Assembly: GCA_049115695.1 (NCBI GenBank)
Contig: JAGDZR010000014.1
Location: forward strand, 1-64,000
DNA from: JAGDZR01 sp049115695
GTDB lineage: Bacteria > Bacteroidota > Bacteroidia > Cytophagales > Cyclobacteriaceae
DNA: 64,000 bases
Direction of reading: 5' to 3'
The notes beneath the pieces were generated by a model. It had not been told where the DNA came from. It made no database searches and saw only the letters and a program-made list of their open reading frames with translations. A program made the translations under genes and the position numbers. Shown here one piece after another: positions 8,401-17,482 of the stretch (its first letter is position 1; each line of letters begins with the position of its first letter).

Positions 8401-11400
8401 ATGTTTTTAAGAATTTTTTCCTTTGAGCTGAAGTACTGGCTGAACAATTACCTGTTTTATATCTATGCGGGTGCTCTTTTTCTGATCGCCTTACTATCTA
8501 TGGGATCTTCTGCGGGTCTTTTTGAAAGTGTAACCAGCACGCGGAGTTCGATTACTCATCTGAACTCTGCCTATGCGCTCACCAATTTTATCAACGGGTT
8601 TTCCATCATTGCTTTTTTTCTGATGCCGTCTATTGTCGGTGGGACCATCAATAAAGACTATTCAAGTAACACGAGTAACGTGCTTTATTCTTATCCTTTT
8701 TCAAAGACGGACTATTTATTGGGTAAGTACTTAAGCAGCTTGGTTATCAGTATATTGGTAATGCTCTCCATTGCACTAGGAGCCATGGCAGGGGGATATT
8801 TTCCAGGTACAAACCCCGAATTGTCCGGGGAGTTCAGTTTGTTGAATTACATGCAGCCATATTTGATTTTCATCATTCCCAATTTCATTTTTTTCAGCGC
8901 CATTGTGTTTGGCGTGGTGACCTTCTCACGAAATATTGCTGCGGGATTTGTGGCGATCATAGCTTTGTTTTTGGTGCAAGGAATCGCTGAAACCATTATC
9001 AATAATATGGACAACAAAGAGCTGGGAGCATGGCTCGATCCTTTTGGAAGTGGTGCATTCCGCTATTACACTGAGTACTGGTCGGTGGCAGAGCAAAATG
9101 AAAACCCATTGCCATTTGAGGGATTGATTCTGTACAATCGACTGCTTTGGGGAGGACTTGGTGTGTTGATTTTTTCAGTCGTATTCTATCTTTTCAAATT
9201 CACACATAATCCATTTTCTTTTCAGTTGAGAAAACCCAAAGGCGAGCGTGTAGTCAAAAACAATTTTGGCAGTATGGTGAGGATCAATTTACCCGAAGTA
9301 TCCTTTGATTTCAGTTTTGTACGACGACTCAAAACCGCCTGGCAATTGTCCAACTATGACTTTCTTTTTGTAGTAAAAAGCTGGCCATTTATCATCATCG
9401 CTTTGATTGGGCTTAGTATGCTCACTGTCACATTGCTGGTAGGGCAGCAGATATTTGGGACAACCACATATCCTGTTACCTGGCAAATGCTGCAGATCGC
9501 CGGAAATGTTTTTACCGCAATTGCACTGTTACCAATCTCATATCTCTACATGGGCATGCTGGTTCATCGCAGTAGGATTTCGAAAATTAATCAGCTGGTA
9601 GATGCAACACCGGTTCCAAATTGGACCTTCCTGCTTTCTAAGTTCATCGCAATTGTGAAGGTGCAAATGGCGCTATTGCTGCTGATCATGATTGCTGGTA
9701 TGCTGATCCAGACGTATGACGGGTTTTATGAATACGAAATCGGGTTGTATCTGACCGAACTCTACGGAATCAAGCTTTGGCATGTGTTGATTTATGCACT
9801 GTTTGCCATTTTCATACAAACATTGTCTCCCAATTACCTGGTAGGATTTTTTGTCACATTAGGTATTGCCATTGGCGTAAGCTTTCTGGGAGAGATCGGT
9901 ATTGAGCAAACTTTTTACAAATTTAACCAGGCGCCCAACCCATTTTATTCACCCATGAATGGTTATGGCTCAACTTTGTTTCCTTACTATGTCTACAAGT
10001 TGTATTGGTTACTGCTTGGTGCGGCCATGTACGTCTTTGCTATCGCATTTTGGAGGAGAGGCATGCCAACCACCTTCAAAGGCAAATGGCAGCAAGGGTT
10101 GCTAGGTTTACGAGGGTCTTTGGTAACTGTAATGTCCGTTTTTCTAATAGGTTTTTTATCCATTGGAGGATGGATCTATCACACCGAAAATATCAAGCAT
10201 GAGTACGTGCCATCCAAGCAGAGAGAAGAACGGAGCGTAGAGCAGGAGCGTAGATTTGGTCCTTACGAATCAATGAGTCAGCCACGCATTGTTGATGTTA
10301 ATGTCAATGTTGATTTAGTTCCTGAATCGAGAGACTTCAGAGTCGATGGACAATTTCTCTTGGTTAATAAAACGTCAGATGTGATTGATTCTTTGTTGCT
10401 CAATCACAATGGCTATCCAAGTGAGTTTTCATTTGGCCAGCAGGTTGAATTAGTTTTAGAAGACACCTTATATCACTACGATTTTTATGTGTTGGACGAT
10501 CCACTCCAGCCTGGAGATTCGCTGGAATTTTCGTTTCAATTATGGAATAAGCCTAATGAACTCTTAAGATCAAATTCACCCATTCGCAATAATGGAACAT
10601 TCATTAATAATGGTCTTTTTCCATCATTTGGTTACAGTTCAAATGCTGAGATCAAGGACAATGCAATCCGTGAAAAGTACGAACTACCTGAAAAAGAACG
10701 GATGAATTCCGTCTATGATACCACCGCCTACGGCAACACTTACATCAGCTCAAGTGCGGATTGGATCAATTTTGAAACAGTGGTGAGCACCTCTCCAGAG
10801 CAGATTGCAATTGCTCCTGGTTACTTGCAACGAGAATGGGAGGAGAATGGCCGTCGATATTTCCATTATAAAATGGACAGCAAGATGATCAATTTCTATG
10901 CTTACCTATCTGCGGATTATCAAATCCGGCAAGACAAGTGGAATGATGTGAACATCGAAATCTACTATCACAAAGGCCATGAGTATAACCTTGATCGAAT
11001 GGTCAATTCGATTAAAAAATCACTGGATTACTATACAGAAAACTTTAGCCCATATCAACACCGCCAGGTTCGGGTGATCGAATTTCCAAGAAGTAGCGGG
11101 ATGTTTGCTCAGTCATTTGCGAATACAATTCCCTACTCTGAAGCAGTGGGATTTATTGCAAAAGTGGATGATGAAGACAAAGATGGATTGGACTACCCAT
11201 TTGCTGTGACAGCACATGAGGTAGCCCATCAGTGGTGGGCGCACCAGGTAATAGGGGCTAATGTGCAGGGCGCCACTTTGATGTCGGAAAGCATGTCCGA
11301 GTATAGCAGTCTCAAGGTACTTGAAAAAGAGTATGGTCAGCAGAAAATGAGGGTGTTCCTAAAGGATGCATTGGATAAATATTTACAAGGAAGAGCTCAA

Positions 11401-12084
11401 GAGCGTTTGAAAGAAAAGCCGCTGATGTTCAATGAAAATCAGGCGTATATACACTACAACAAAGGTTCCCTGATACTTTATGCCATCAGCGATTACCTGG
11501 GTGAAGAGGAGTTCAACAATGTAATGAAGGCTTATATCGACAGTGTGGGATTTCAGGACGCTCCGTACACAACATCTCTTGAGTACTTTTCATTCCTGGA
11601 CGCAGTAACTCCAGATTCCCTAAAATATGTCCTAGAGGATATGCTGGAGACCATCACCCTTTACAACAACAAAGTTGAGGAAACATCATATGAGCAAAAG
11701 GAGGACCAGTACGAGGTGACCATTGACCTGTTGACCTCCAAGTATCGTGCTGATGAAGAAGGTAACTACATCTACAAAAATGAGGCTGGCGATAGCCTGG
11801 CTTTGGAGATTGAAGGTCGACGCAGACCATTACAGTCTTTGCCGCTGAATGACTGGATTGAGGTAGGAATCTTTGGGGAAAAAGAAGTTGATGGCGAGAT
11901 GGAGGAGGTTCCGCTTTATCTGGAGAAGCATAAATTCAGCAGGATTGATACGACCTTAAGAATTATCGTCAACAAAGAACCAGTTGAGGTAGGAATAGAC
12001 CCCTATCATAAATTAATTGACACTAACACTAATGACAACAGGTTGCCTGTCAAGGAACAAGAGGCAAAGGAAAGTGAGGATTAG
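8401..12084 (+). CDS. ABC-2 permease fused to M1-type aminopeptidase domain
   Basis: A 1227-residue fusion. Residues about 1-270 and 310-600 form two blocks of roughly six membrane helices each, as in a full ABC-2 permease. From about 630 onward the chain is soluble and matches the gluzincin (M1) peptidase fold. The zinc site is HEVAH at H939/E940/H943 in HEVAHQWW, with a third ligand probably E963 in MSESMSEY. The spacing is 19 residues rather than the 18 usual in PepN-type enzymes. A GxMEN-like exopeptidase motif is not obvious; SSGMFAQS occupies about that place. The natural reading is coupled export and processing, or sensing, of peptides. Function is unproven. Confidence 0.88.
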   Translation: MFLRIFSFELKYWLNNYLFYIYAGALFLIALLSMGSSAGLFESVTSTRSSITHLNSAYALTNFINGFSIIAFFLMPSIVGGTINKDYSSNTSNVLYSYPFSKTDYLLGKYLSSLVISILVMLSIALGAMAGGYFPGTNPELSGEFSLLNYMQPYLIFIIPNFIFFSAIVFGVVTFSRNIAAGFVAIIALFLVQGIAETIINNMDNKELGAWLDPFGSGAFRYYTEYWSVAEQNENPLPFEGLILYNRLLWGGLGVLIFSVVFYLFKFTHNPFSFQLRKPKGERVVKNNFGSMVRINLPEVSFDFSFVRRLKTAWQLSNYDFLFVVKSWPFIIIALIGLSMLTVTLLVGQQIFGTTTYPVTWQMLQIAGNVFTAIALLPISYLYMGMLVHRSRISKINQLVDATPVPNWTFLLSKFIAIVKVQMALLLLIMIAGMLIQTYDGFYEYEIGLYLTELYGIKLWHVLIYALFAIFIQTLSPNYLVGFFVTLGIAIGVSFLGEIGIEQTFYKFNQAPNPFYSPMNGYGSTLFPYYVYKLYWLLLGAAMYVFAIAFWRRGMPTTFKGKWQQGLLGLRGSLVTVMSVFLIGFLSIGGWIYHTENIKHEYVPSKQREERSVEQERRFGPYESMSQPRIVDVNVNVDLVPESRDFRVDGQFLLVNKTSDVIDSLLLNHNGYPSEFSFGQQVELVLEDTLYHYDFYVLDDPLQPGDSLEFSFQLWNKPNELLRSNSPIRNNGTFINNGLFPSFGYSSNAEIKDNAIREKYELPEKERMNSVYDTTAYGNTYISSSADWINFETVVSTSPEQIAIAPGYLQREWEENGRRYFHYKMDSKMINFYAYLSADYQIRQDKWNDVNIEIYYHKGHEYNLDRMVNSIKKSLDYYTENFSPYQHRQVRVIEFPRSSGMFAQSFANTIPYSEAVGFIAKVDDEDKDGLDYPFAVTAHEVAHQWWAHQVIGANVQGATLMSESMSEYSSLKVLEKEYGQQKMRVFLKDALDKYLQGRAQERLKEKPLMFNENQAYIHYNKGSLILYAISDYLGEEEFNNVMKAYIDSVGFQDAPYTTSLEYFSFLDAVTPDSLKYVLEDMLETITLYNNKVEETSYEQKEDQYEVTIDLLTSKYRADEEGNYIYKNEAGDSLALEIEGRRRPLQSLPLNDWIEVGIFGEKEVDGEMEEVPLYLEKHKFSRIDTTLRIIVNKEPVEVGIDPYHKLIDTNTNDNRLPVKEQEAKESED

Positions 12085-12183
12085 CCCATGGATGGGTAGT
12101 TTTTCATCTGTCTAAAACTTTAATCAGCGTGTAAATACCTTACTTGCAGTCGCCGTGTCATGATGCAGACTCATTTGCCAAAG

Positions 12184-12213
12184 CTATACGCCATGATGTA
12201 TCATGGCGCATAG
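12184..12213. terminator. Hairpin between convergent genes
   Basis: CGCCATGAT, two bases, then ATCATGGCG form a perfect 9-bp stem. It is extended by CTAT/ATAG after one mismatch (12184-12213). It lies 100 bases after the permease-peptidase stop and 8 bases beyond the stop of the minus-strand blaR-like gene. There is no T-run, so it is either a bidirectional terminator without a strong U tract or a protein-binding palindrome. Confidence 0.45.
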
Positions 12214-12220
12214 CATCACT

Positions 12221-13708
12221 TTATTGTTCAGCAGTGAGTTTTACAGTTTTGTAACCAACAAAGCTGATCGCAATGTCTTTGGACCCTGTGGCTTTGATGC
12301 TAAAGGTTCCGTCCAAATCCGAGACAGTTCCTGATGTGGTTCCTTCAACAATAATATTCGCACCTGGCATTGGGTAGCCTGTTTCGTCTAAGACAGTTCC
12401 ATTCCACTCCCCGGCATCCAGTTTTGCATTTACCTCCATTTCACCTAATATATTTTGGGCTTTGTTTACGATGATGACTCCTTGCGGACTACCGTCAGGG
12501 TTACTTTGATCATTGTTTATCTGGAACACAATTGGAAAAGCCATTCGGATTCTGACCGCTTTTCCTCTCTGTTTGGCAGGTTTGAATTGTTCGATACTTT
12601 TCAATACTCTCTCACCTTCTTCATCACAACCACCACCAATGCCTTTGACTGTTTCAACATTGGACACGCGACCATCTTTCTCGATAATAACTTGAACCCA
12701 AATCTGACCTTCGACTCCTGAGGTTCTGGCGGCTTTTGGATACTTAATCTCTTGACTCACGTATTGATACAGGGCATCCATTCCTCCCGGATATTCGGGC
12801 CATTCTTCTACAAAGGTGAATATCTCATCTTCCTTTTCTTGAGCATTAATTGGCTGCTCCGTACAGGCAAAAACCATAAAAGTTATGGTCAGCAAGGCAG
12901 TTAATGAGCCTGTTTTCCATTTGCTAAGACTCCTTTTTTGTTCTTTCATTGCTTTTAATCTTTTAAGAATTAAACTATCATGAAAAGAGCTGGCCAAACC
13001 CAATCCACTTGTTTTTAAAGTTGAACTGATCAGTATAGATGAATAGTGGTCGATGTTGCACCACTTGAGTGCGTATGCATCGGCTTGATATTCATGTATT
13101 TTCTTTAATTCGTTGATAGAGTACCAAACAAAGGGTAGCCACCAAAAGCACACTTTCAGCAATTCGAAAAACAAAAGATCATAGCTGTGACCGAGTTTGA
13201 CATGTGCCTTTTCGTGTTTTAATATGATATCATAATCTTGAGTGTCCTGCGTGATTTCTTCACTAAGAAAGATCCAGTTTAGAAAAGAGAAACTGCCCTT
13301 GATTCCATCCACCCGATGAATGACTTGGAATTGATATTTTTCAGCGTGACTTCTTTGCTTTAGTCGAATAATGTCCGAGACGCTTTCAATAAACCTGTAT
13401 AGAAAAAATAGACTAACAGACAAATAGGCACCAACAGCTATGTATAACATCCAATTGGTTTCAGCTACCATCTCAGCAGTTGTATTAGTATCAAATGTTA
13501 GGAGTTGAGTTGCACTGACCGGGACTAGCACTTGAGGCGCTAAGAAAGGATTGGTCAGCTTGAGTAGAGGAATGATTAGCGCGGCAAGGGCTGCTCCAAT
13601 TAGAAAGAAGCGCATTTTACCATATTGCTTTTCGTTTCTTAGAAGGAAAAGATAACCAAGAAGTAGAAGGGTATGGATAATTCCGAGTTCAATTAAGTAG
13701 TTACTCAT
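12221..13708 (-). CDS. BlaR1-like M56 sensor protease with TonB-C and carboxypeptidase-regulatory-like domains
   Basis: A 495-residue membrane protein. Helices near residues 5-20, 35-55, 80-105 and about 270-290 surround an M56 zinc-protease domain with H165-E166-K-A-H169. After the last helix (about 295-395) comes a TonB C-terminal domain (EYPGGMDALYQY, EIKYPKAAR, GxVxxV). It ends with a CarboxypepD_reg-like beta-sandwich (MPGANIIVEGT, SFVGYKTV). The penicillin-binding sensor of true BlaR1 is absent. By family logic an envelope signal activates the protease, which inactivates the BlaI-like repressor encoded just upstream; the genes overlap by 4 bases. The signal ligand is unknown. Confidence 0.88.
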   Translation of the reverse strand: MSNYLIELGIIHTLLLLGYLFLLRNEKQYGKMRFFLIGAALAALIIPLLKLTNPFLAPQVLVPVSATQLLTFDTNTTAEMVAETNWMLYIAVGAYLSVSLFFLYRFIESVSDIIRLKQRSHAEKYQFQVIHRVDGIKGSFSFLNWIFLSEEITQDTQDYDIILKHEKAHVKLGHSYDLLFFELLKVCFWWLPFVWYSINELKKIHEYQADAYALKWCNIDHYSSILISSTLKTSGLGLASSFHDSLILKRLKAMKEQKRSLSKWKTGSLTALLTITFMVFACTEQPINAQEKEDEIFTFVEEWPEYPGGMDALYQYVSQEIKYPKAARTSGVEGQIWVQVIIEKDGRVSNVETVKGIGGGCDEEGERVLKSIEQFKPAKQRGKAVRIRMAFPIVFQINNDQSNPDGSPQGVIIVNKAQNILGEMEVNAKLDAGEWNGTVLDETGYPMPGANIIVEGTTSGTVSDLDGTFSIKATGSKDIAISFVGYKTVKLTAEQ

Positions 13709-14067
13709 GATTTCCGCTCCTTTTGTTCTTTCAGTAATTGTTCCAGATCTTCGACGCTCAGGTTTTCTTCTTTGCTAAAAGCTGAAACCATTCGTTGGTA
13801 AGATCCACCAAAATATTTACTCACAAATGTTTTCATAATGGATTTGGTATATTCTTCCTTCGAAATCAAGGGATGATATCTATGAAACTTACCCTTCTTC
13901 TCATAACCCACGAATCCTTTTTGTTCCATGATGCGCACAATGGTTGACACAGTATTGTAGGCTGGTTTTGGTTCAGGCATTTTTTCAATAATGTCATTGA
14001 CAAACCCTGCTCCAAGTTGCCATAGAATTTGCATGATCTCGTCTTCCGCTTTTGTTAACTCTTTCAT
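13705..14067 (-). CDS. BlaI/MecI-family transcriptional repressor
   Basis: A 120-residue winged-helix repressor. The ATG at 14067 (MKELTKAEDEIMQILW) is the standard family start; an in-frame TTG at 14085 would add six residues. LTKAEDEIMQILW and YNTVSTIVRIMEQKGFV are the family's helix-turn-helix hallmarks, and the C-terminal helices dimerise. The KGKFHRYHP segment is the wing and probable protease-cleavage region. Its stop overlaps the M56 start (ATGA), so they are translationally coupled. Three palindromic sites immediately upstream are its likely autoregulatory operators. Confidence 0.92.
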   Translation of the reverse strand: MKELTKAEDEIMQILWQLGAGFVNDIIEKMPEPKPAYNTVSTIVRIMEQKGFVGYEKKGKFHRYHPLISKEEYTKSIMKTFVSKYFGGSYQRMVSAFSKEENLSVEDLEQLLKEQKERKS

Positions 14068-14083
14068 ACTATTTGCCACATTC

Positions 14084-14157
14084 AAACTAATCGATTAGTT
14101 CAAACTAAGTGACTAGTTTCAATAAATGCAAGTTATTCAAACTATTTTTTTAGTTTG
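14084..14157. promoter_or_regulatory. Triple BlaI-type operator AAACTA-N6-TAGTTT
   Basis: Three inverted repeats lie just upstream of blaI: 14084-14101 (one base off consensus), 14102-14119, and 14139-14156. The third is extended by C/G to 14138-14157, with a T6 centre. The first contains the perfect palindrome AACTAATCGATTAGTT. Centre spacings are 18 and 37 bases. The architecture matches BlaI/MecI autoregulation; the half-site ACTA is read from this sequence. Confidence 0.7.
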
Positions 14158-14214
14158 ATGTGGGGTTGTTTATGAATATCCGAACTGACTTGGATGGTTG
14201 CACCCCTGCTCAAG

Positions 14215-14316
14215 GTGGGAATAGGTCCCTATCGCAAGCTGATTGATACTAACACAAATGACAACAGGGTGCCTGTCAAGGAGATGGAGGATGCGTCTTC
14301 TGATGGAGAGGATTAG
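14215..14316 (+). pseudogene. Remnant of a second permease-M1 peptidase gene (3' end only)
   Basis: The plus strand reads VGIGPYRKLIDTNTNDNR and then VPVKE...ED-stop. This aligns with the last residues of the intact permease-peptidase gene (VGIDPYHKLIDTNTNDNR, then LPVKE...ED-stop, 11989-12084). Only the terminal ~34 codons survive; upstream bases no longer match. Identity extends through the stop codon. The relic has no start and lies in the blaI upstream region, so a former tandem copy was largely deleted. Confidence 0.8.
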
Positions 14317-14369
14317 CAAAGGAATTTTGCTTGTTGACCAGAAAACCTGCAGAGGGGAAAAGTGAAGAT

Positions 14370-15191
14370 CTACTCGTTAATCTGCTGACTTAATGCTTGA
14401 TCAATATCTTCCAAGAAGATCTTGTCCATTTGCTGGACATAGGGATCGAACATCTTTAGTTGACCCACGTACTTCTTTTTGGCCATTTGCATGTTATCAA
14501 TGAATTGCTGGATATTTCCTAATTGACGATGGGCAAGTGCGATATAGTATCTGTTTTCGGCAAGATCGTTCTCATCTTGTTGGCGCAATAGGTGTTCGAT
14601 TGCCGTATGATAGTCTCCTTTTTCGAGGTATAGCACTCCCAAATGCAAGTAGTCATATATTCCCGTGAAATGTTCTGGATCTTTCAGTCGTTCTTCAATA
14701 ATCATGATGGCCTTATCAGCCTTTCCTATTGCCTTGTAACACAGGGCTCTAGCTATGTGTAAATGATAGTCACCGTTCGCTGAAAAGCCAATGTTATAGT
14801 CGACCAGGCTATCCAATAGCTCAATATCTCGAATAGCGCCTCGATAGTCTCGAAAAAACTGAAATCGACACCAACCACGGTAGTCCAAATGACTTTTGGG
14901 ATCATACTGAACAGCCTTGTCCATAAGTGCTTTCCAGGTAATAAAGTCTCCACTTTTTAAGTATGCTGTTGATTTTGCCCGATATGCTTCTGCAAAGGAA
15001 GAGTCTATTGCAAGTGCATCATCAAGTGCTTCCTGGTACAATCGGCTGAATTGATAATGGCCGGATCTCTTTTCTGCAGCTTTACACGCCTTGTACTTAA
15101 GTGTATCACCTAAATACTTGTAAGCCTCACAATTCTGGGCTTTTGTCTGAAAAACTACAAAGATGGTAACCAGGAATAGAATGTGTTTCAT
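14370..15191 (-). CDS. Exported TPR-repeat protein
   Basis: A 273-residue protein with an N-terminal signal peptide (MKHILFLVTIFVVFQTKAQ). Tandem helical hairpins fill residues about 25-255. TPR hallmarks are seen as alternating aromatic/alanine positions, for example in AYRAKSTAYLKSGDFITW, ALCYKAIGKADKAI and HLGVLYLEKGDYHTAI. TPR solenoids bind peptides or partner proteins, here in the periplasm. The ATG overlaps the stop of the upstream lipoprotein gene by 4 bases, so the pair is translationally coupled. No enzyme is nearby to suggest a partner. Confidence 0.8.
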   Translation of the reverse strand: MKHILFLVTIFVVFQTKAQNCEAYKYLGDTLKYKACKAAEKRSGHYQFSRLYQEALDDALAIDSSFAEAYRAKSTAYLKSGDFITWKALMDKAVQYDPKSHLDYRGWCRFQFFRDYRGAIRDIELLDSLVDYNIGFSANGDYHLHIARALCYKAIGKADKAIMIIEERLKDPEHFTGIYDYLHLGVLYLEKGDYHTAIEHLLRQQDENDLAENRYYIALAHRQLGNIQQFIDNMQMAKKKYVGQLKMFDPYVQQMDKIFLEDIDQALSQQINE

Positions 15192-15709
15192 GGTAGGATT
15201 TCGGTGAGAGTTCCTTGTTCTATTTTAAAAACCAGGTATTGATAGTAGTCCTTGGGATTATCTGCAGGCTGCACTTTCCATCCGTCCAGTGACTTGGTGA
15301 TTTTCATTAGTTGGTCCGTGATTTCATCTGGGAAAGTCACCTCTTGATAATTAAGATCAGAGCTGATCAAACGAAACCGACCAATTTGGCCATTGCAGTT
15401 CACAATAAAACGAATTCGAATCCACCCAGAGATATTTGATTCGATGGGTTGGTAATCCTTGAACTTTTTGATAATTGCTTTTTTTTCACCTTCATAGACC
15501 AAGCCATTATTGAAGTTGAAATATTGCTTGACATGATACTCCTGGTAACAGAGTTGAAAGTCCTCATCGATTTCGTCGTTAGGCAAAATGTCACCCACCC
15601 ATCGAAGATATTTTGATGTCTCAGGTTCCACTGTGAGCGGAACTTTATTTTGATTATCTGTAGAACAGCTTATTAGAACCAGGCTACTCAAAAGGAGTAT
15701 TCTAATCAT
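15188..15709 (-). CDS. Lipoprotein with TonB-C-like domain
   Basis: A 173-residue protein with a lipobox (LLLSSLVLISC, Cys15). The body contains GWIRIRFIVNCNGQIGRFRLISSD and a later W-x-V-Q-P-A element, the pattern of TonB C-terminal-like domains used as periplasmic binding modules in Bacteroidota. No membrane-energising region is present. It forms a two-gene operon with the TPR protein, overlapping by 4 bases, so the two probably act together at the periplasmic face of a membrane. Specific role unknown. Confidence 0.7.
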   Translation of the reverse strand: MIRILLLSSLVLISCSTDNQNKVPLTVEPETSKYLRWVGDILPNDEIDEDFQLCYQEYHVKQYFNFNNGLVYEGEKKAIIKKFKDYQPIESNISGWIRIRFIVNCNGQIGRFRLISSDLNYQEVTFPDEITDQLMKITKSLDGWKVQPADNPKDYYQYLVFKIEQGTLTEILP

Positions 15710-15802
15710 TGATCATTTGAATTTCTTAATTGGCCTAAAGTAATTATTAGTAAATAGTTGAAAAAATAGGCGGACAGAGCGGACACTTCTCATGAAATCG
15801 GT

Positions 15803-17482
15803 TTATCCCAACACCTGATTGATCAATGCTACAGTGAAGATTGATAATAAAAACCACCCTAGAAAGCCCTGGATGATACAGATATACTTGCCGAATCCTT
15901 TGGTGGGAATATTGCCGAACCCCAAGGTCACAAAGGCATTGATGCTGAGCATTAACGCATTGAACAAACTAACCAGGACACCTGACGCTAGTTGTACAAA
16001 AGGCACAAAATATCCGTGCTCATTCCTCTTAACGAGCTTCTTAAAGTTTTCCAGGAGCTTCTTTTTGCTCATAGTATCCCAGTCAGAAGGGAAGAAGAAA
16101 TAGAATACAGCAAAGGCTAGGATCATATAGCTTGACATCAGCACCGCCAGCGCTGGATCTGTTCCGTGTGCAGTGTATATTTTTAGAAGCCTGTTGAGTC
16201 CCCAGGCAAACAGGTTCTTAAATCCCCCTTCGTTCATGAATATGTGTTTCAGTTTTCTGGATTCTATTTCTTTCATTTCTTCATAGACTCCATTTCGACC
16301 TTCCAGATCACCCTCGTCGGTGTAGATGTTGTAAAGCTTTTTGTAGGTGCTTATAAGATTTTTGTATTGAATGCGATCCTCCAGCTCCAATGAGTTTTCT
16401 GCCTTGTAATGATCACTATGTGTTCCGAGGAATGAAATCAGCTTAAACCCTTCCAATTGCAGCCAGTCGATATGGTTGAATGTTTCCGAAAAGACAAACC
16501 CATTAAAGGCTACATGAGCAAGAAACTGATTACCATTTATCCAAATTCTATCAGACGTTACCGATTGACTTAAGTCAAGCGAAGACTCAAAGCGATTATT
16601 CTCAATGCTTAAGTCGGTAATGTGGTCAACCTCAATTTTGACCTTGGAAGTGCTAGTATCTTGTTTGAACTGGTTGTCATGTAAAGCAATCGAGACACTT
16701 TGGTTTTCATCCCTGCTGGCTTTGATGTGAAGTTGCGTATTGAAACTCACTTTTCTACCATATGTTTTATCGGATGGTTCCCAAAAATACTGGTATGAAC
16801 TGAGTGGAATCTCGGGTTGCACTTTCATCCAGAACTCTTTTTCTGGAATGTGGAAATACATTAGTCCAGCTGGATAGACTGGCGAATTAGGTGTAGGGTT
16901 GAAAATATTAGATGAGATGCTGATTGATCCGACTTCATTTCCTCCAAGACGTACATAACCGTTAAAAACACAATCGTACAAACTCAATCTGCTTGCAGTG
17001 TTGGACACCCAATAGGCACTGATCCCAAATGAGCTATTTTCAATCTCAATTATATCAAGTTGGTTATTGTTGATTTGAGCCATACTGTCGATGTGTATGT
17101 TTTCCAGAGACATATGTTCCCCTTTATTCTCTTCGATGGCCAGATAGGTTACATTGAACCCATGGATAATGAGCCTTCTTGATATTGTAGAGTTTTTAAT
17201 TCGGATTTGAGGTAGTTTGATTCTTTCCATGGAATCAAGCTCCATCTCATCATCTGAAAGTTTTTGCTTAATGTATGCTGACAGAGGAACAGGAGGGCGA
17301 CCATAGTGAGTATATCTATCATCATCCCAAATAATTGCATTTTCAATCACTACAGATTGCTTGCTTTTGATCGCTTCGATAAATACATCGGGAAGGAAAA
17401 CAGAGTCCATAGGCTGTGCAAACCCCGTCATAGTCAGCATGATCAGAAAAACGCGCACTGTTAACTTCAAAAGAACATTCAT
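15803..17482 (-). CDS. Periplasmic beta-rich domain fused to a two-helix ion-channel pore
   Basis: A 559-residue protein. A signal peptide (1-22) is followed by about 330 residues of repetitive short strands (ISISSNIF, LSIENNRF, RIWINGNQF), resembling a beta-helix or pentapeptide-type solenoid. A charged helical linker follows at about 355-425. The last 120 residues hold TM1, a pore helix ending in the filter-like TLGFGNIP (T519-G523), and TM2, as in the 2TM potassium-channel family (Ion_trans_2). The filter departs from TVGYGD but keeps TxGxG. It may be a channel gated by a periplasmic ligand or cell-wall contact; ion and ligand are inferred. Confidence 0.75.
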   Translation of the reverse strand: MNVLLKLTVRVFLIMLTMTGFAQPMDSVFLPDVFIEAIKSKQSVVIENAIIWDDDRYTHYGRPPVPLSAYIKQKLSDDEMELDSMERIKLPQIRIKNSTISRRLIIHGFNVTYLAIEENKGEHMSLENIHIDSMAQINNNQLDIIEIENSSFGISAYWVSNTASRLSLYDCVFNGYVRLGGNEVGSISISSNIFNPTPNSPVYPAGLMYFHIPEKEFWMKVQPEIPLSSYQYFWEPSDKTYGRKVSFNTQLHIKASRDENQSVSIALHDNQFKQDTSTSKVKIEVDHITDLSIENNRFESSLDLSQSVTSDRIWINGNQFLAHVAFNGFVFSETFNHIDWLQLEGFKLISFLGTHSDHYKAENSLELEDRIQYKNLISTYKKLYNIYTDEGDLEGRNGVYEEMKEIESRKLKHIFMNEGGFKNLFAWGLNRLLKIYTAHGTDPALAVLMSSYMILAFAVFYFFFPSDWDTMSKKKLLENFKKLVKRNEHGYFVPFVQLASGVLVSLFNALMLSINAFVTLGFGNIPTKGFGKYICIIQGFLGWFLLSIFTVALINQVLG

